From Parvivirga hydrogeniphila (GTDB lineage Bacteria; Actinomycetota; Coriobacteriia; Anaerosomatales; Anaerosomataceae), in assembly GCF_023371205.1 (NCBI RefSeq), contig NZ_JAMCCO010000001.1, forward strand, positions 864,662 to 928,661: a stretch of DNA of 64,000 bases, written 5' to 3'. The position numbers and the translations under genes are program-made. The notes under the pieces are model-generated. The model did not search any database and had not been told where the DNA came from. It worked only from the letters and a program-made list of their open reading frames with translations. Positions 28,392 to 42,086 of this stretch are shown here, piece by piece; the first letter of the stretch is position 1; each line of letters begins with the position of its first letter.

Positions 28392-30380
28392 ATGGCCGAG
28401 CATGACGCTGAACACACCATCGAGGCGCTCACCGGTTCCGGTCGCGTCTTCGAACCGCCGTCCGAGTTCGCTGAGCGCGCGCTCATCGGAGGCCGCGAGC
28501 GGTACGAGGAGCTGTACCGCCGCTCGCTCGACGACCCGGAGGGCTTCTGGGGCGATGCAGCGCGCGAGCACCTGGAATGGATGCGGCCGTTCACGCGCGT
28601 GCTCGAGGGCGGGTTCGAGGCGCTGGACTACCGGTGGTTCGCAGACGGCGTCTTGAATGTGAGCGCGAACTGCCTCGACCGGCACCTCGGCACCTGGCGG
28701 CGCAACAAGGCGGCGCTCATCTGGGAAGGCGACGACGGGTCGTCGCGGACGTTCACCTACCAGCAGCTGCTCTACGAGGTGTCGCGGTTCGCGAACGTGC
28801 TCAAGAAGAAGGGGATCGGCCGCGGCGACCGCGTGGCGATCTACCTGCCCATGGTGCCCGAGTTGCCGATAGCGATGCTTGCGTGCGCGCGCATCGGCGC
28901 CATCCACTCGGTGGTGTTCGGCGGGTTCTCTGCGAGCGCGCTTCGGGAGCGCATCCAGGACTGCTCGGCGAAGCTGCTGATCACTGCTGACGAGGGCGTG
29001 CGGGGCGGTCGCAAGGTGGCGCTGAAGGCCGCGGCGGACGAGGCGCTGTTCGAGTGCCCGAGCGTCGAGGCGTGCATCGTCGTCAAGCGCGGAGCCGGCG
29101 ACGTCGACATGGAGCCTGGGCGGGACACCTGGTGGCACCAGGAGATCAACGTGCCTGAGGTCCGCAAGCCGTGCCCCGCCGAGCCGATGGGCGCGGAAGA
29201 CCCGCTGTTCATCCTGTACACTTCCGGCTCCACCGGCAAGCCGAAAGGCGTGCTGCACACGACCGCTGGATACCTGCTGTACGCGCTCATGACCTTCAAG
29301 AGCGTGTTCGACTACCGCGATGAGGACGTGTACTGGTGCACCGCAGACATCGGCTGGGTGACTGGGCATTCCTACATCGTGTACGGGCCGCTTGCGGCTG
29401 GTGCGACGACGCTCATGTTCGAGGGCGTGCCGACGTATCCCGACCCCGGCAGGTTCTGGGCGGTGGTGGAGAAGTACCGCGTGAACATCTTCTATACAGC
29501 ACCCACCGCCATCCGCGCGCTCATGCGCCACGGCGCGGGGTGGCCGCAGCGGTACGACCTGTCGAGCCTGCGGCTCTTGGGCACCGTGGGAGAGCCCATC
29601 AACCCCGAGGTGTGGGAGTGGTACCACGACACCATCGGGCGGGGCGAGGTGCCCATCGTGGACACCTACTGGCAGACGGAGACGGGCGGCATCATCATCA
29701 CACCCTTACCTGGCGCGACGCCGCTCAAGCCAGGTTCGGCGTCGTGGCCGTTCTTCGGCATCGAGGCCGAGGTCGTGCGGGAAGACGGCAGCCGCGCCGA
29801 TGCGGGGGAGGGCGGCTACCTCGTGGTGGACCGTCCCTGGCCGGGCATGCTGCGCGGCACATGGGGCGACGTCGAGAACAAGCGGCTCAAGGAGACGTAC
29901 TTCGAGCGCTTCCCGGGGCGGTACTTCACCGGCGACGGCGCGCGCGTCGATGCCGACGGCGACTACTGGCTGCTCGGCCGTGTCGACGACGTCATCAACG
30001 TGAGCGGCCACAGGCTTGGCACCGCAGAGATCGAAAGCGCGCTCGTGAGCCACGAAGCGGTGAGCGAAGCGGCGGTCGTCGGTTATCCGCATCCGGTCAA
30101 AGGAGAGGGCATCCATGCCTACGTCGTGCTGCGCGATGGGCAGGTGCCAAGCGACGATCTTGCGACGATCCTCAAGGGCCACGTGCGCAAGGTGATCGGC
30201 CCGATCGCGCAGCCCGACCGCATCCAGTTCGCGAACGACCTGCCCAAGACGCGCAGCGGAAAGATCATGCGGCGGATCCTGCGCAAGATCGCCGCCGGTG
30301 AGGCCGATCTCGAAGCGCTCGGCGACATCTCCACCCTCCAGGACCCGAAAGTCGTGAAGGACCTCATCGCCGGCGCCTGA
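28392..30380 (+). CDS. acsA: Acetyl-CoA synthetase
   Basis: A 662-residue AMP-forming acetate:CoA ligase. The P-loop-like motif is [18 protein letters not shown], the acetate-pocket motif [14 protein letters not shown], the hinge region [20 protein letters not shown], and the catalytic Lys near residue 624 lies in [15 protein letters not shown], the usual acetylation-control site. AGGAGGG-like GGAGGG lies 4 bases before the ATG. It stands alone and ends just before the decayed glnK on the opposite strand. Confidence 0.96.
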   Translation: MAEHDAEHTIEALTGSGRVFEPPSEFAERALIGGRERYEELYRRSLDDPEGFWGDAAREHLEWMRPFTRVLEGGFEALDYRWFADGVLNVSANCLDRHLGTWRRNKAALIWEGDDGSSRTFTYQQLLYEVSRFANVLKKKGIGRGDRVAIYLPMVPELPIAMLACARIGAIHSVVFGGFSASALRERIQDCSAKLLITADEGVRGGRKVALKAAADEALFECPSVEACIVVKRGAGDVDMEPGRDTWWHQEINVPEVRKPCPAEPMGAEDPLFILYTSGSTGKPKGVLHTTAGYLLYALMTFKSVFDYRDEDVYWCTADIGWVTGHSYIVYGPLAAGATTLMFEGVPTYPDPGRFWAVVEKYRVNIFYTAPTAIRALMRHGAGWPQRYDLSSLRLLGTVGEPINPEVWEWYHDTIGRGEVPIVDTYWQTETGGIIITPLPGATPLKPGSASWPFFGIEAEVVREDGSRADAGEGGYLVVDRPWPGMLRGTWGDVENKRLKETYFERFPGRYFTGDGARVDADGDYWLLGRVDDVINVSGHRLGTAEIESALVSHEAVSEAAVVGYPHPVKGEGIHAYVVLRDGQVPSDDLATILKGHVRKVIGPIAQPDRIQFANDLPKTRSGKIMRRILRKIAAGEADLEALGDISTLQDPKVVKDLIAGA

Positions 30381-30393
30381 GCAAAGCGGATGC

Positions 30394-30941
<548 letters not shown>

Positions 30942-30990
30942 GTAGAATGGAAGTTCGCCCGCAGTGCGACGCGTTGAAAGGACGTCTGCT

Positions 30991-33840
<2,850 letters not shown>

Positions 33841-33841
33841 G

Positions 33842-35713
33842 ATGCCGCTGCCGGAGGACAAGCGGAAGCTTGCCGACGTGCCGGACGCGCCCGGCGTGTA
33901 CCTCTGGAAGGCGGCCGATGGCGCGGTGCTCTACGTCGGCAAGGCCAAGTCGCTCAAGAAGCGTATGCGGCAGTACGTAAGCGGGCATGACGAGCGCGAG
34001 CGCGTGCCGCTCCTGATGGAGCAGGCGGCGGACTACTCGTTCGTCGTGACAGAGAACGAGGTCGAGAGCCTCATCCTCGAGAACTCGCTCATCAAGCAGT
34101 TCGACCCGCCGTTCAACGTCCGCTACCGCGACGACAAGTCGTTCCCGTTCATCGCGCTCACGATGGACGACCCGTTCCCGGCCATCAAGTACACGCGCGA
34201 GCGGCACCGGGAAGGCACGCGGTACTTCGGGCCGTACACCGACGCGCGGGCCGCGCGGGAGACGATCGAGGTGGCGCGGCGCATCTACCCGATATGCCGC
34301 GCAACCTGCACGCAGTGGAAGCGGGTGATCGCACACGGCGGCGATCCCGTGGGTACGGCGTGCTTCGACTACCACGTGGGGAAGGGGCCGGGCGTGTGCG
34401 TGGGCGCGATCTCGCGCGAGGAGTACGCGCAGCGGGTGCGGGCGGTGGCCGCGTTCCTCGAAGGCAAGCGCGCGGACGTCGTGCGCGAGCTCGAAGAAGC
34501 CATGCGCGAGGCGGCAGCGAATCTCGAGTACGAGCGGGCCGCCAGGCTCAGGAACTCGCTCGAGGCGGTGCATCGGGTGCTCGAGCGGCAGAAGGTCGTC
34601 TCCGAAAGGCCGCTTCACCTCGACGTGTTCGGCATCGAGCGCGCTGAGACGATCTCGGGGGTGCACGTGCTGCTTGTACGCGAGGGGCGTGTGCTTGCTG
34701 GCAATGAGTTCGTCGTGGAAGGCGGCCTGGACGTGCCGTTCGGCGAGCTCGTCGAAGGCGTCCTCGAGCGCTACTACGCTGACGCGCCGCATGTGCCAAG
34801 AGAGGTGCTCGTGCCGCAGGCGCCTGCAAGCGGCGAGACCGTGAGCGAGTGGCTGTCGTCCGTGCGGGGAAGCCGCGTTCGCGTGATCGTGCCGCAGCGG
34901 GGGCTCAAGCGCGACCTTCTCGGCCTCGCGTCCGAGAATGCCCGGTTCGCGCTCGCCCGGTACAAGCACCGGACGCGCTACGACGAGGAGCGCACCAACC
35001 GCGCGCTGCTCGAGCTGGAAAGCGCACTTGCGTTGCCCGCCCCGCCGCTCCGCATCGAGTGCTACGACATCTCGACGCTGCACGGCGCCGACTCGGTGGG
35101 CTCGATGGTCGTGTTCTCGGGAGGACGGCCCGACAAGGCCGCCTACCGGCGGTTTCGCGTGCGGCTCGCGACGGGCGAGGCGAACGACGTGGCGATGATG
35201 CGCGAGGTGCTCCTGCGGCGCTTCCGGCGCGCTCGCAGCGGGGACGAGCGCTTCGCGACGCTTCCAGACCTCCTCATCGTCGACGGTGGCAGGCCGCAGC
35301 TTTCGGCTGCGCTGTCGGCGCTCGACGAGGCGGGCGTGGCCGTTCCCGTCGTGGCCCTCGCGAAGCGGGAAGAGGAGGTGTTCGTGCCGGGCTGGGACGA
35401 GCCCGTGCGGCTTCCCGACGCGTCGCCCGGGCTGATGCTCCTCAAGCGCGTGCGCGACGAGGCACACCGCTTCGCCATCGAACACCACCGGGCCGTCCGC
35501 AGCACGCGTGCCGTGGCGTCGCAGCTCGATGCGATCCCCGGTGTCGGTCCTTCGCGGAAGAAGGCGCTGCTTGCCCGCTTCGGGTCGCTCAAACGTCTGA
35601 AGGCCGCGAGCGTCGAGGAGATCGCTCAGGTCCCTGGCATCGGGAAGGCCACCGCCGCACGCGTCCTCGAGGCGCTGCGGGCGGCCGAGGAGCCGTCGCA
35701 GCGCCGGCCGTAG
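33842..35713 (+). CDS. uvrC: Excinuclease ABC subunit C
   Basis: A 623-residue dual-incision nuclease. The GIY-YIG domain is at the N-terminus (APGVYLWKAADGAVLYVGKA). A UVR motif (NLEYERAARLRNSLEAVH) binds UvrB. The RNase H-like domain carries IECYDISTLHGADSVGSMVV and LLIVDGGRPQLSAA, and two helix-hairpin-helix motifs end the protein (IPGVGPSRKKALLARFGS, VPGIGKATAARVLEAL). It is directly downstream of uvrA, so the two are co-transcribed. Confidence 0.97.
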   Translation: MPLPEDKRKLADVPDAPGVYLWKAADGAVLYVGKAKSLKKRMRQYVSGHDERERVPLLMEQAADYSFVVTENEVESLILENSLIKQFDPPFNVRYRDDKSFPFIALTMDDPFPAIKYTRERHREGTRYFGPYTDARAARETIEVARRIYPICRATCTQWKRVIAHGGDPVGTACFDYHVGKGPGVCVGAISREEYAQRVRAVAAFLEGKRADVVRELEEAMREAAANLEYERAARLRNSLEAVHRVLERQKVVSERPLHLDVFGIERAETISGVHVLLVREGRVLAGNEFVVEGGLDVPFGELVEGVLERYYADAPHVPREVLVPQAPASGETVSEWLSSVRGSRVRVIVPQRGLKRDLLGLASENARFALARYKHRTRYDEERTNRALLELESALALPAPPLRIECYDISTLHGADSVGSMVVFSGGRPDKAAYRRFRVRLATGEANDVAMMREVLLRRFRRARSGDERFATLPDLLIVDGGRPQLSAALSALDEAGVAVPVVALAKREEEVFVPGWDEPVRLPDASPGLMLLKRVRDEAHRFAIEHHRAVRSTRAVASQLDAIPGVGPSRKKALLARFGSLKRLKAASVEEIAQVPGIGKATAARVLEALRAAEEPSQRRP

Positions 35714-35727
35714 ATGTCAGCGCGGCT

Positions 35728-35735
35728 GGTATACT
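35728..35735 (+). promoter_or_regulatory. Extended -10 promoter before the phage-holin-like gene
   Basis: TGGTATACT (from 35727) is an extended -10 lying 35 bases before the next ATG. No clear -35. It suggests a new transcript starting after uvrC for the small membrane protein and probably rapZ-yvcK-whiA. Confidence 0.5.
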
Positions 35736-35769
35736 CGGACGTGCAGACCGCAAGCGAGGGGAGTGCGCG

Positions 35770-36126
35770 ATGAAGTTCGTGGTACGCATGCTGGTCTCGG
35801 CAGCAGCCGTTTTCGGAGTGGCGTATCTGAGCGGCGGGGCGCTGCTCTCGGTCGACAGCTTCTGGCCGGCGGCCGTGTACGCCGCCGTCGCGCTTGCCGT
35901 GGTGAACGCGGTGGTGAGACCCGTGGTGCGGGTGCTGACGTTCCCGGTCACGCTGCTCACGCTCGGCCTGTTCGGCCTCGTCGTCAACGCGCTCATGCTG
36001 TACATCGTCGACTGGGTCGTTCCCGGCGTGAGCACCACGGGCTTCTGGCAGACCGTCGTTGCGAGCGTGCTCATCTCGTTCGCTTCGTCCGTCGCAGGCA
36101 AACTCCTCGAGGGTGACGATGACTGA
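35770..36126 (+). CDS. Small four-helix membrane protein (phage holin 4 / DUF-type)
   Basis: 118 residues, nearly all hydrophobic, with about four membrane segments (MLVSAAAVFGVAYLSGGALL; VYAAVALAVVNAVV; LLTLGLFGLVVNALMLYIVD; VVASVLISFASSVAG). The pattern VNAVVRPVVRVLTFPVTLLT matches the family labelled phage holin family 4, which is widespread in bacterial chromosomes and not tied to prophages. Function is unknown. AGGGGA precedes ATG 35770. It overlaps the start of rapZ by a few bases. Confidence 0.75.
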   Translation: MKFVVRMLVSAAAVFGVAYLSGGALLSVDSFWPAAVYAAVALAVVNAVVRPVVRVLTFPVTLLTLGLFGLVVNALMLYIVDWVVPGVSTTGFWQTVVASVLISFASSVAGKLLEGDDD

Positions 36127-37042
36127 GGAGCGCGTCACCGCCGACGAGCGACGTCGCGCCGAAGGCGAGGCACGGGACCTCGTGATCATCACGGGGATGT
36201 CGGGCGCTGGCCGCTCGGAGGCCATGCACACCTTCGAAGACCTGGGGTACTTCTGCATCGATAACCTGCCGCCTGCGCTCATCCAGCAGCTGGTGGAGCT
36301 GACAGCGCTGCCCGGGAGCCGCGTGCAACGCGTCGCGGTCGTGTGCGATGCGCGCGGACGGGAGTTCTTCTCCGAGCTCGCTGCCGCGCTCGACGCGCTC
36401 GAATCGTCCGGCCACCCGTACCGCCTCGTTTACCTCACGGCGGACGATCGCACGCTCGTCCGCCGCTTCAAGGAGACGCGTCGTCGGCACCCCCTCTCGG
36501 ACGAGTGCTCTCTCGCCGACGGCATCCGGGCCGAACGGGAGCTGCTCGCGCCGTTCGCTTCGCGCGCCGACGTCACAATCGACACGAGCGACATGCGTCC
36601 GAGCGAGCTCAAGTCGCTCATCCGTGAACGGTTCGCGCCGATCGACGAGGAGTCTGCGCTGACGGTCGCCGTGTCGTCGTTCGGGTTCAAGTACGGGCTT
36701 CCGGTGGATGCGGACATCGTCATGGACGTGCGGTTCTTGCCGAACCCATACTACGTCCCGAGGCTCCGTTCGCGGACGGGGCTCGAGCGGCCGGTGCGTG
36801 CGTACGTGCTCGATCAGCCGGAGACCGAGGAGTTCCTCGGCAGGTGGTACGCGCTGCTCGACCACCTGCTGCCGGGCTACGTCCGCGAGGGCAAGGCCCA
36901 TCTGCACGTCGCTCTCGGGTGCACCGGTGGCCAGCACAGGAGCGTCGTTCTGGCGGAGCAGACGGCGGATCATCTCCGCAAGGCAGGTTATCCAGTGAAC
37001 GTCTCGCACCGCGACATCGCCAAGGACAGGAGCCGCGAGTGA
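36119..37042 (+). CDS. rapZ: RapZ-family nucleotide-binding protein
   Basis: 307 residues. Residues about 20-35 have a P-loop variant (VIITGMSGAGRSEAMHTFED), and the family block LGYFCIDNLPPALI follows. The C-terminal half carries FGFKYGLPVDADIVMDVRFL, PNPYYVPRLRSRTGLE, and GCTGGQHRSVVLAE. In E. coli RapZ controls GlmS through a small RNA; in Gram-positives YvcJ acts in a rapZ-yvcK-whiA operon, exactly as here. The ATG at 36119 is preferred; GTG 36113 is in frame. Confidence 0.93.
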   Translation: MTEERVTADERRRAEGEARDLVIITGMSGAGRSEAMHTFEDLGYFCIDNLPPALIQQLVELTALPGSRVQRVAVVCDARGREFFSELAAALDALESSGHPYRLVYLTADDRTLVRRFKETRRRHPLSDECSLADGIRAERELLAPFASRADVTIDTSDMRPSELKSLIRERFAPIDEESALTVAVSSFGFKYGLPVDADIVMDVRFLPNPYYVPRLRSRTGLERPVRAYVLDQPETEEFLGRWYALLDHLLPGYVREGKAHLHVALGCTGGQHRSVVLAEQTADHLRKAGYPVNVSHRDIAKDRSRE

Positions 37043-37971
37043 GCGGCGTGCGGAAGGCGGTCGCGATCGGAGGCGGGACGGGGCTCCCTCTCGTCCTGTC
37101 GTGCCTCGTCTCCGCCGGCTTCGAGACGAGCGCAGTCGTGACGATGGCGGACGACGGCGGCTCCTCCGGCCGTCTGCGCGCGGAGCTGGGCGTCCTGCCG
37201 CCCGGCGACATCCGGAACTGCCTCGTGGCGCTCGCGCCCTCAGGCGAGATTCTCGCGCAACTGTTCCAGTACCGCTTCCCGCGAGGGGAGGGGCTTGCAG
37301 GACACGCGCTCGGCAACCTCATCATCGCAGCCTTGGCCGACATGACGGGAGACTTCGCGCGCGCGGTGCAGATGGCAGGCGAGCTGCTGCAGGTGCGCGG
37401 CCGCGTGCTGCCGAGCACGCTCGCCGACGTCACGCTGCACGCTGAGACGACCTCAGGAGAACGTGTGAGCGGTCAGGCGCGCGTTGCTCGCGCTCCTGCG
37501 CGCATCGCTCGCGTGACCCTTGAGCCTGCACGCCCTCCGGCCTACGCCCCGGCGCTCGACGCGATACGCGAGGCCGACGTGGTCATCGTCGGTCCCGGCA
37601 GCCTGTACACGAGCGTGATCCCGAACCTGCTGGTTGACGGTATACCCGAGGCGCTGCGTGATTCAGCGAGCCGAGTGGTGTACGTCTGCAACGTCGCCAA
37701 CCAGCGAGGCGAGACGCACGGCATGGACGCCGCCGACCACCTCCAGGCGCTCGTCGACCACGGTCTGGCGAGGGCGGACGTCGTCGTCGTCCACGACACG
37801 GACACGACAAGTCCGGCTGCGGAAGTCGAACCGGTGGATGCAGGTGCCGCAGTGCGGACACGCATCCAGACGATGGGTGCCGAGGTGCTCGCGGCAGACG
37901 TCGTGGACGCATCCAACCCACGGCACCACGACCCGGCGCTCCTCTGCGCGGTGCTGAGGAGGGTCGTGTAG
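37039..37971 (+). CDS. yvcK: YvcK/CofD-like gluconeogenesis factor
   Basis: 310 residues. The start VRKAVAIGGGTGLPLVLSCL and VTMADDGGSSGRLRAELGVL are the nucleotide-binding blocks of the CofD-like family; GDIRNCLVALA, HALGNLIIAAL and VGPGSLYTSVIPNLLV follow. YvcK binds UDP-sugars and supports cell-wall supply. GTG 37039 overlaps the rapZ stop (GTGA) with AGGAG 7 bases upstream. Middle gene of the rapZ-yvcK-whiA operon. Confidence 0.93.
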   Translation: MSGVRKAVAIGGGTGLPLVLSCLVSAGFETSAVVTMADDGGSSGRLRAELGVLPPGDIRNCLVALAPSGEILAQLFQYRFPRGEGLAGHALGNLIIAALADMTGDFARAVQMAGELLQVRGRVLPSTLADVTLHAETTSGERVSGQARVARAPARIARVTLEPARPPAYAPALDAIREADVVIVGPGSLYTSVIPNLLVDGIPEALRDSASRVVYVCNVANQRGETHGMDAADHLQALVDHGLARADVVVVHDTDTTSPAAEVEPVDAGAAVRTRIQTMGAEVLAADVVDASNPRHHDPALLCAVLRRVV

Positions 37972-38930
37972 TGTCCTTCACGGCGGAGGTCAAAGAGGAG
38001 CTCTCGCGCGTGGAAGGGCGCCGAGCTTGCTGCGCTCGTGCGGAGCTCTCCGCCCTGGTGCGCGTCGAGGGCACGCTGCACCTCGGCGGAACCGGCCGGC
38101 TGCGCCTGGAGATCGCGACCGAGACCGCACCGGTGGCGCGCAAGACGATCAAGCTGCTGCACTCCCTGTACGGCCTCACGACGGAGCTCACGGTGCGGCG
38201 GTCGGTGCTGCACAAGTCCAACAACTACCTCATCACCGTCCCTGCGCAACCGAAGCTCGAAGAGGCGCTCGCCGATCTGGGCATCCTCGGCGATGATCGG
38301 GCGCTCATGCACGGGGTCCCGCCAGCGCTCGTCAAGCGCGACTGCTGTGCGATCGCATACCTCAGAGGCGCGTTCCTCGGCGGCGGGTTCGTCGCCGATC
38401 CGCACGGCGACTTCCACTTCGAGCTCACCGCGGAGACCGAGCAGATCGCCGACGACCTCGCCGCGCTCATGGGCCGTTTCGACATGCAGGCGAAAGTCGC
38501 GAAGCGGCGTGGATCGTACGCGGTGTACCTGAAAGGCGCCGAGCCGATCGTGACCTTCCTCGCGCACGTAGGGGCCCACCGCGCTCTGCTAAGGACCGAA
38601 GACGTGCGCATCATGAAGGGCATCCGAAACGAGATCAACCGGCTGGTGAACGCTGAGACCGCGAATCTCGAGAAGAGCGCGGACGCGGCGATGCAGCAGA
38701 TCGAGGCCATCAAGACGATCGCCGCGGTCCGGGGCATCGAGACTTTGCCGCCGGCGCTTCGCGAGATGGCGGAGCTCAGGCTTGCCAACCCGGACGCGAC
38801 ACTCAAAGAGCTGGGCGAGCTCGCCGATCCGCCGCTCACGAAGTCCGCCGTCTACCACCGCATACGGCGCCTGGTGAAGATCGCCGAAGACCTGGCTCCG
38901 CCGCGCAGGCGCCGAGGCGCGGCGCGGTAG
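37971..38930 (+). CDS. whiA: WhiA sporulation/cell-division regulator
   Basis: 319 residues. The N-terminus (SFTAEVKEELSRVEGRRACC) leads to a LAGLIDADG-like domain (CCAIAYLRGAFLGGGFVADP) without endonuclease acidic signature. The C-terminal helix-turn-helix is about 240-310 (LRLANPDATLKELGELADPP, LTKSAVYHRIRRLVKIAEDL). WhiA is a DNA-binding regulator in Actinobacteria and Firmicutes. Its GTG shares one base with the yvcK stop. Confidence 0.95.
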   Translation: MSFTAEVKEELSRVEGRRACCARAELSALVRVEGTLHLGGTGRLRLEIATETAPVARKTIKLLHSLYGLTTELTVRRSVLHKSNNYLITVPAQPKLEEALADLGILGDDRALMHGVPPALVKRDCCAIAYLRGAFLGGGFVADPHGDFHFELTAETEQIADDLAALMGRFDMQAKVAKRRGSYAVYLKGAEPIVTFLAHVGAHRALLRTEDVRIMKGIRNEINRLVNAETANLEKSADAAMQQIEAIKTIAAVRGIETLPPALREMAELRLANPDATLKELGELADPPLTKSAVYHRIRRLVKIAEDLAPPRRRRGAAR

Positions 38931-40037
<1,107 letters not shown>

Positions 40038-40042
40038 TGCGC

Positions 40043-40065
40043 CGGGCGGGCCACGCGCCCGCCCG
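40043..40065 (+). terminator. Hairpin between gap and pgk
   Basis: CGGGCGGG (40043-40050) pairs with CCCGCCCG (40058-40065) over CCACGCG. There is no T-run after it, so it may be a processing or mRNA-stability element within the glycolytic operon, giving more gap than pgk message. Confidence 0.5.
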
Positions 40066-40101
40066 CTTGCTGCATGGGCAGTGTTGGGACCGGGAGGACG
40101 G

Positions 40102-41295
40102 ATGTTCGCGAAGAAGACCGTGAAAGACATCGACGTGCGCGGGAAGCGCTGCCTCGTGCGCGTCGATTTCAACGTGCCGCTGTCTGAAGGAGCGGTCACC
40201 GACGATACGCGGGTGCGGGCGGCGCTGCCGACGATCAGGTATCTCATCGACCACGGCGCGCGCGTGATACTCATGAGCCACCTCGGGCGGCCGAAAGGCG
40301 CGCCGGATCCGCAGTACAGCCTGCGGCCGGTCCGGCGCGTCTTGCAGCGTCTGCTGGGCCGCAACGTCGTGTTCGTCGACGACATCGTCGGACCCGAGGC
40401 GCAGGAGGCCGTCGCGCGCATGGTGGACGGCGAGGTCCTCATGCTCGAGAACGTCCGCTTCCACCCGGGCGAGAAGGCCAACGACCCGGAGTTCGCCGAG
40501 GCGCTGGCTTCCCTCGCCGACATCTTCGTGAACGACGCGTTCGGCGCCGCACACCGCGCGCATGCCTCGACGGCAGGCGTGGCGCAGTACCTGCCGGCGG
40601 TAGCGGGCCTGCTGCTCGCGCGCGAGGTCGACACGCTCACCTCGATGCTCGCCGAGCCCGAGCGGCCGTTCGTCGCCATCCTCGGCGGGTCGAAGGTCTC
40701 GGACAAGATCGGGGTGATCGATCGGCTCCTGGAGTGCGTGGACGTGCTGCTCATCGGCGGCGGCATGTGTTTCACCTTTCTCGTCGCGAAGGGCGTGGAC
40801 GTCGGCGAGTCGATCGTCGAGCAGGACTGGGTCGAGCGCGCTGGCGAGATGCTGAAGAAGGCGAGCGAACGTGGCGTGGACCTGATGCTGCCGGTGGACT
40901 TCGTGATCGCCGACCAGATCGTCGAAGACGCCGAGACCAAGATCGTCGGGCGCGAGGAGATCCCGGAAGGGATGATGGGGCTCGACATCGGCCCAACCAC
41001 GGGCGAGCTGTACAAAGGCGCCATCGCCACCGCGCGGACCATCTTCTGGAACGGCCCGATGGGCGTGTTCGAGCTCACGCCGTTCGAGACAGGCACGCGC
41101 GAGGTGGCGACCGCCGTCGCGCGCAACAACCGCGCCGCCTCGATCGTTGGCGGCGGAGACTCGGTAGCGGCCCTCAAGAAGTTCGACCTTGAGGAGCGCG
41201 TGACCTTCGTCTCGACCGGCGGCGGGGCGGCCATGAAGCTGCTCGAAGGAACGCCGCTCCCGGGCGTCGAAACGCTGCTCGACAAGGACGCCTGA
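40102..41295 (+). CDS. pgk: Phosphoglycerate kinase
   Basis: A 397-residue enzyme transferring phosphate from 1,3-bisphosphoglycerate to ADP. Family blocks: KRCLVRVDFNVPLSEG, LMSHLGRPKG, LMLENVRFHPGEKAND, FVNDAFGAAHRAHAS, ILGGSKVSDKIGVIDRLLE, and the C-terminal SIVGGGDSVAALKKF. ATG 40102 has GGGAGG 5 bases upstream. The frame is open 21 bases earlier but without a ribosome site. Confidence 0.97.
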   Translation: MFAKKTVKDIDVRGKRCLVRVDFNVPLSEGAVTDDTRVRAALPTIRYLIDHGARVILMSHLGRPKGAPDPQYSLRPVRRVLQRLLGRNVVFVDDIVGPEAQEAVARMVDGEVLMLENVRFHPGEKANDPEFAEALASLADIFVNDAFGAAHRAHASTAGVAQYLPAVAGLLLAREVDTLTSMLAEPERPFVAILGGSKVSDKIGVIDRLLECVDVLLIGGGMCFTFLVAKGVDVGESIVEQDWVERAGEMLKKASERGVDLMLPVDFVIADQIVEDAETKIVGREEIPEGMMGLDIGPTTGELYKGAIATARTIFWNGPMGVFELTPFETGTREVATAVARNNRAASIVGGGDSVAALKKFDLEERVTFVSTGGGAAMKLLEGTPLPGVETLLDKDA

Positions 41296-41315
41296 GGCAG
41301 GAAAGGAGCGCTCGG

Positions 41316-42086
41316 ATGGACCGCCGCATGATGGTCGCTGGCAACTGGAAGATGTACACGACCTCGGCAGAAGGCGCCGTGCTGGTGCAGGACATGGCAC
41401 GCGAGCTGGAGGCGGTGCACGGCGATGTCGAAGTCGTGGTGTGCCCTCCGTTCACCGGGCTCAAGGCAGTCTCGACCGTGATCGAATACGATCGCGTGCC
41501 GATCGCGTTGGGCGCGCAGGACGTGTTCTGGGAGCGTGAAGGCGCCTTCACTGGCGAGATCGCGCCTGGCATGCTCACGCACCTCGGGTGCACCTACGTG
41601 ATCGTCGGCCACTCGGAGCGCAGGGAGCACTTCAACGAGACGGACGAGATCGTGAACCGCAAGGTGAAAGCAGCGTTCGCGTCCGGCATGACGCCGATCA
41701 TGTGCGTCGGGGAGCCGCTCGCTATCAGGGAGTCAGGGGAGACCGAGCGCTTCGTCCGCGACCAGGTGTTGGCCGGGGCCGCAGGCCTCGAAACGGACGA
41801 CGCCGCTCGTCTCGTGGTGGCGTACGAGCCGATCTGGGCCATCGGTACCGGTCGCACGCCGACGCCCGAGTCCGCGAACGACGTGGCGCGGAGCATCCGC
41901 GCCACGATCGGCGCGATGTACGGGCCGCCTGCAGCCATGCAGATGCGCGTCCTGTACGGCGGCTCGGTGAAGCCAGAGAACGCTGCTCACTTCTTCCGTG
42001 AGCCGGACGTGGACGGCGCACTCGTCGGAGGCGCGTCGCTCAAAGCAGGCTCCTTCGTAGAGATCGTCAAGGCAGCGACCCGATGA
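41316..42086 (+). CDS. tpiA: Triosephosphate isomerase
   Basis: A 256-residue TIM barrel. Catalytic Lys is in MVAGNWKMYTT, catalytic His in YVIVGHSERREHF, and catalytic Glu in VVAYEPIWAIGTGRTPTPE; the phosphate loop LYGGSVKPENA is present. GGAAAGGAG lies before the ATG. It ends in a 4-base overlap (ATGA) with gpmI. Confidence 0.97.
   Translation: MDRRMMVAGNWKMYTTSAEGAVLVQDMARELEAVHGDVEVVVCPPFTGLKAVSTVIEYDRVPIALGAQDVFWEREGAFTGEIAPGMLTHLGCTYVIVGHSERREHFNETDEIVNRKVKAAFASGMTPIMCVGEPLAIRESGETERFVRDQVLAGAAGLETDDAARLVVAYEPIWAIGTGRTPTPESANDVARSIRATIGAMYGPPAAMQMRVLYGGSVKPENAAHFFREPDVDGALVGGASLKAGSFVEIVKAATR

Noticed and set aside
35770-36126. Prophage remnant at the holin-family gene
   Set aside because: No other phage genes, integrase or attachment sites nearby; the family is common on chromosomes.
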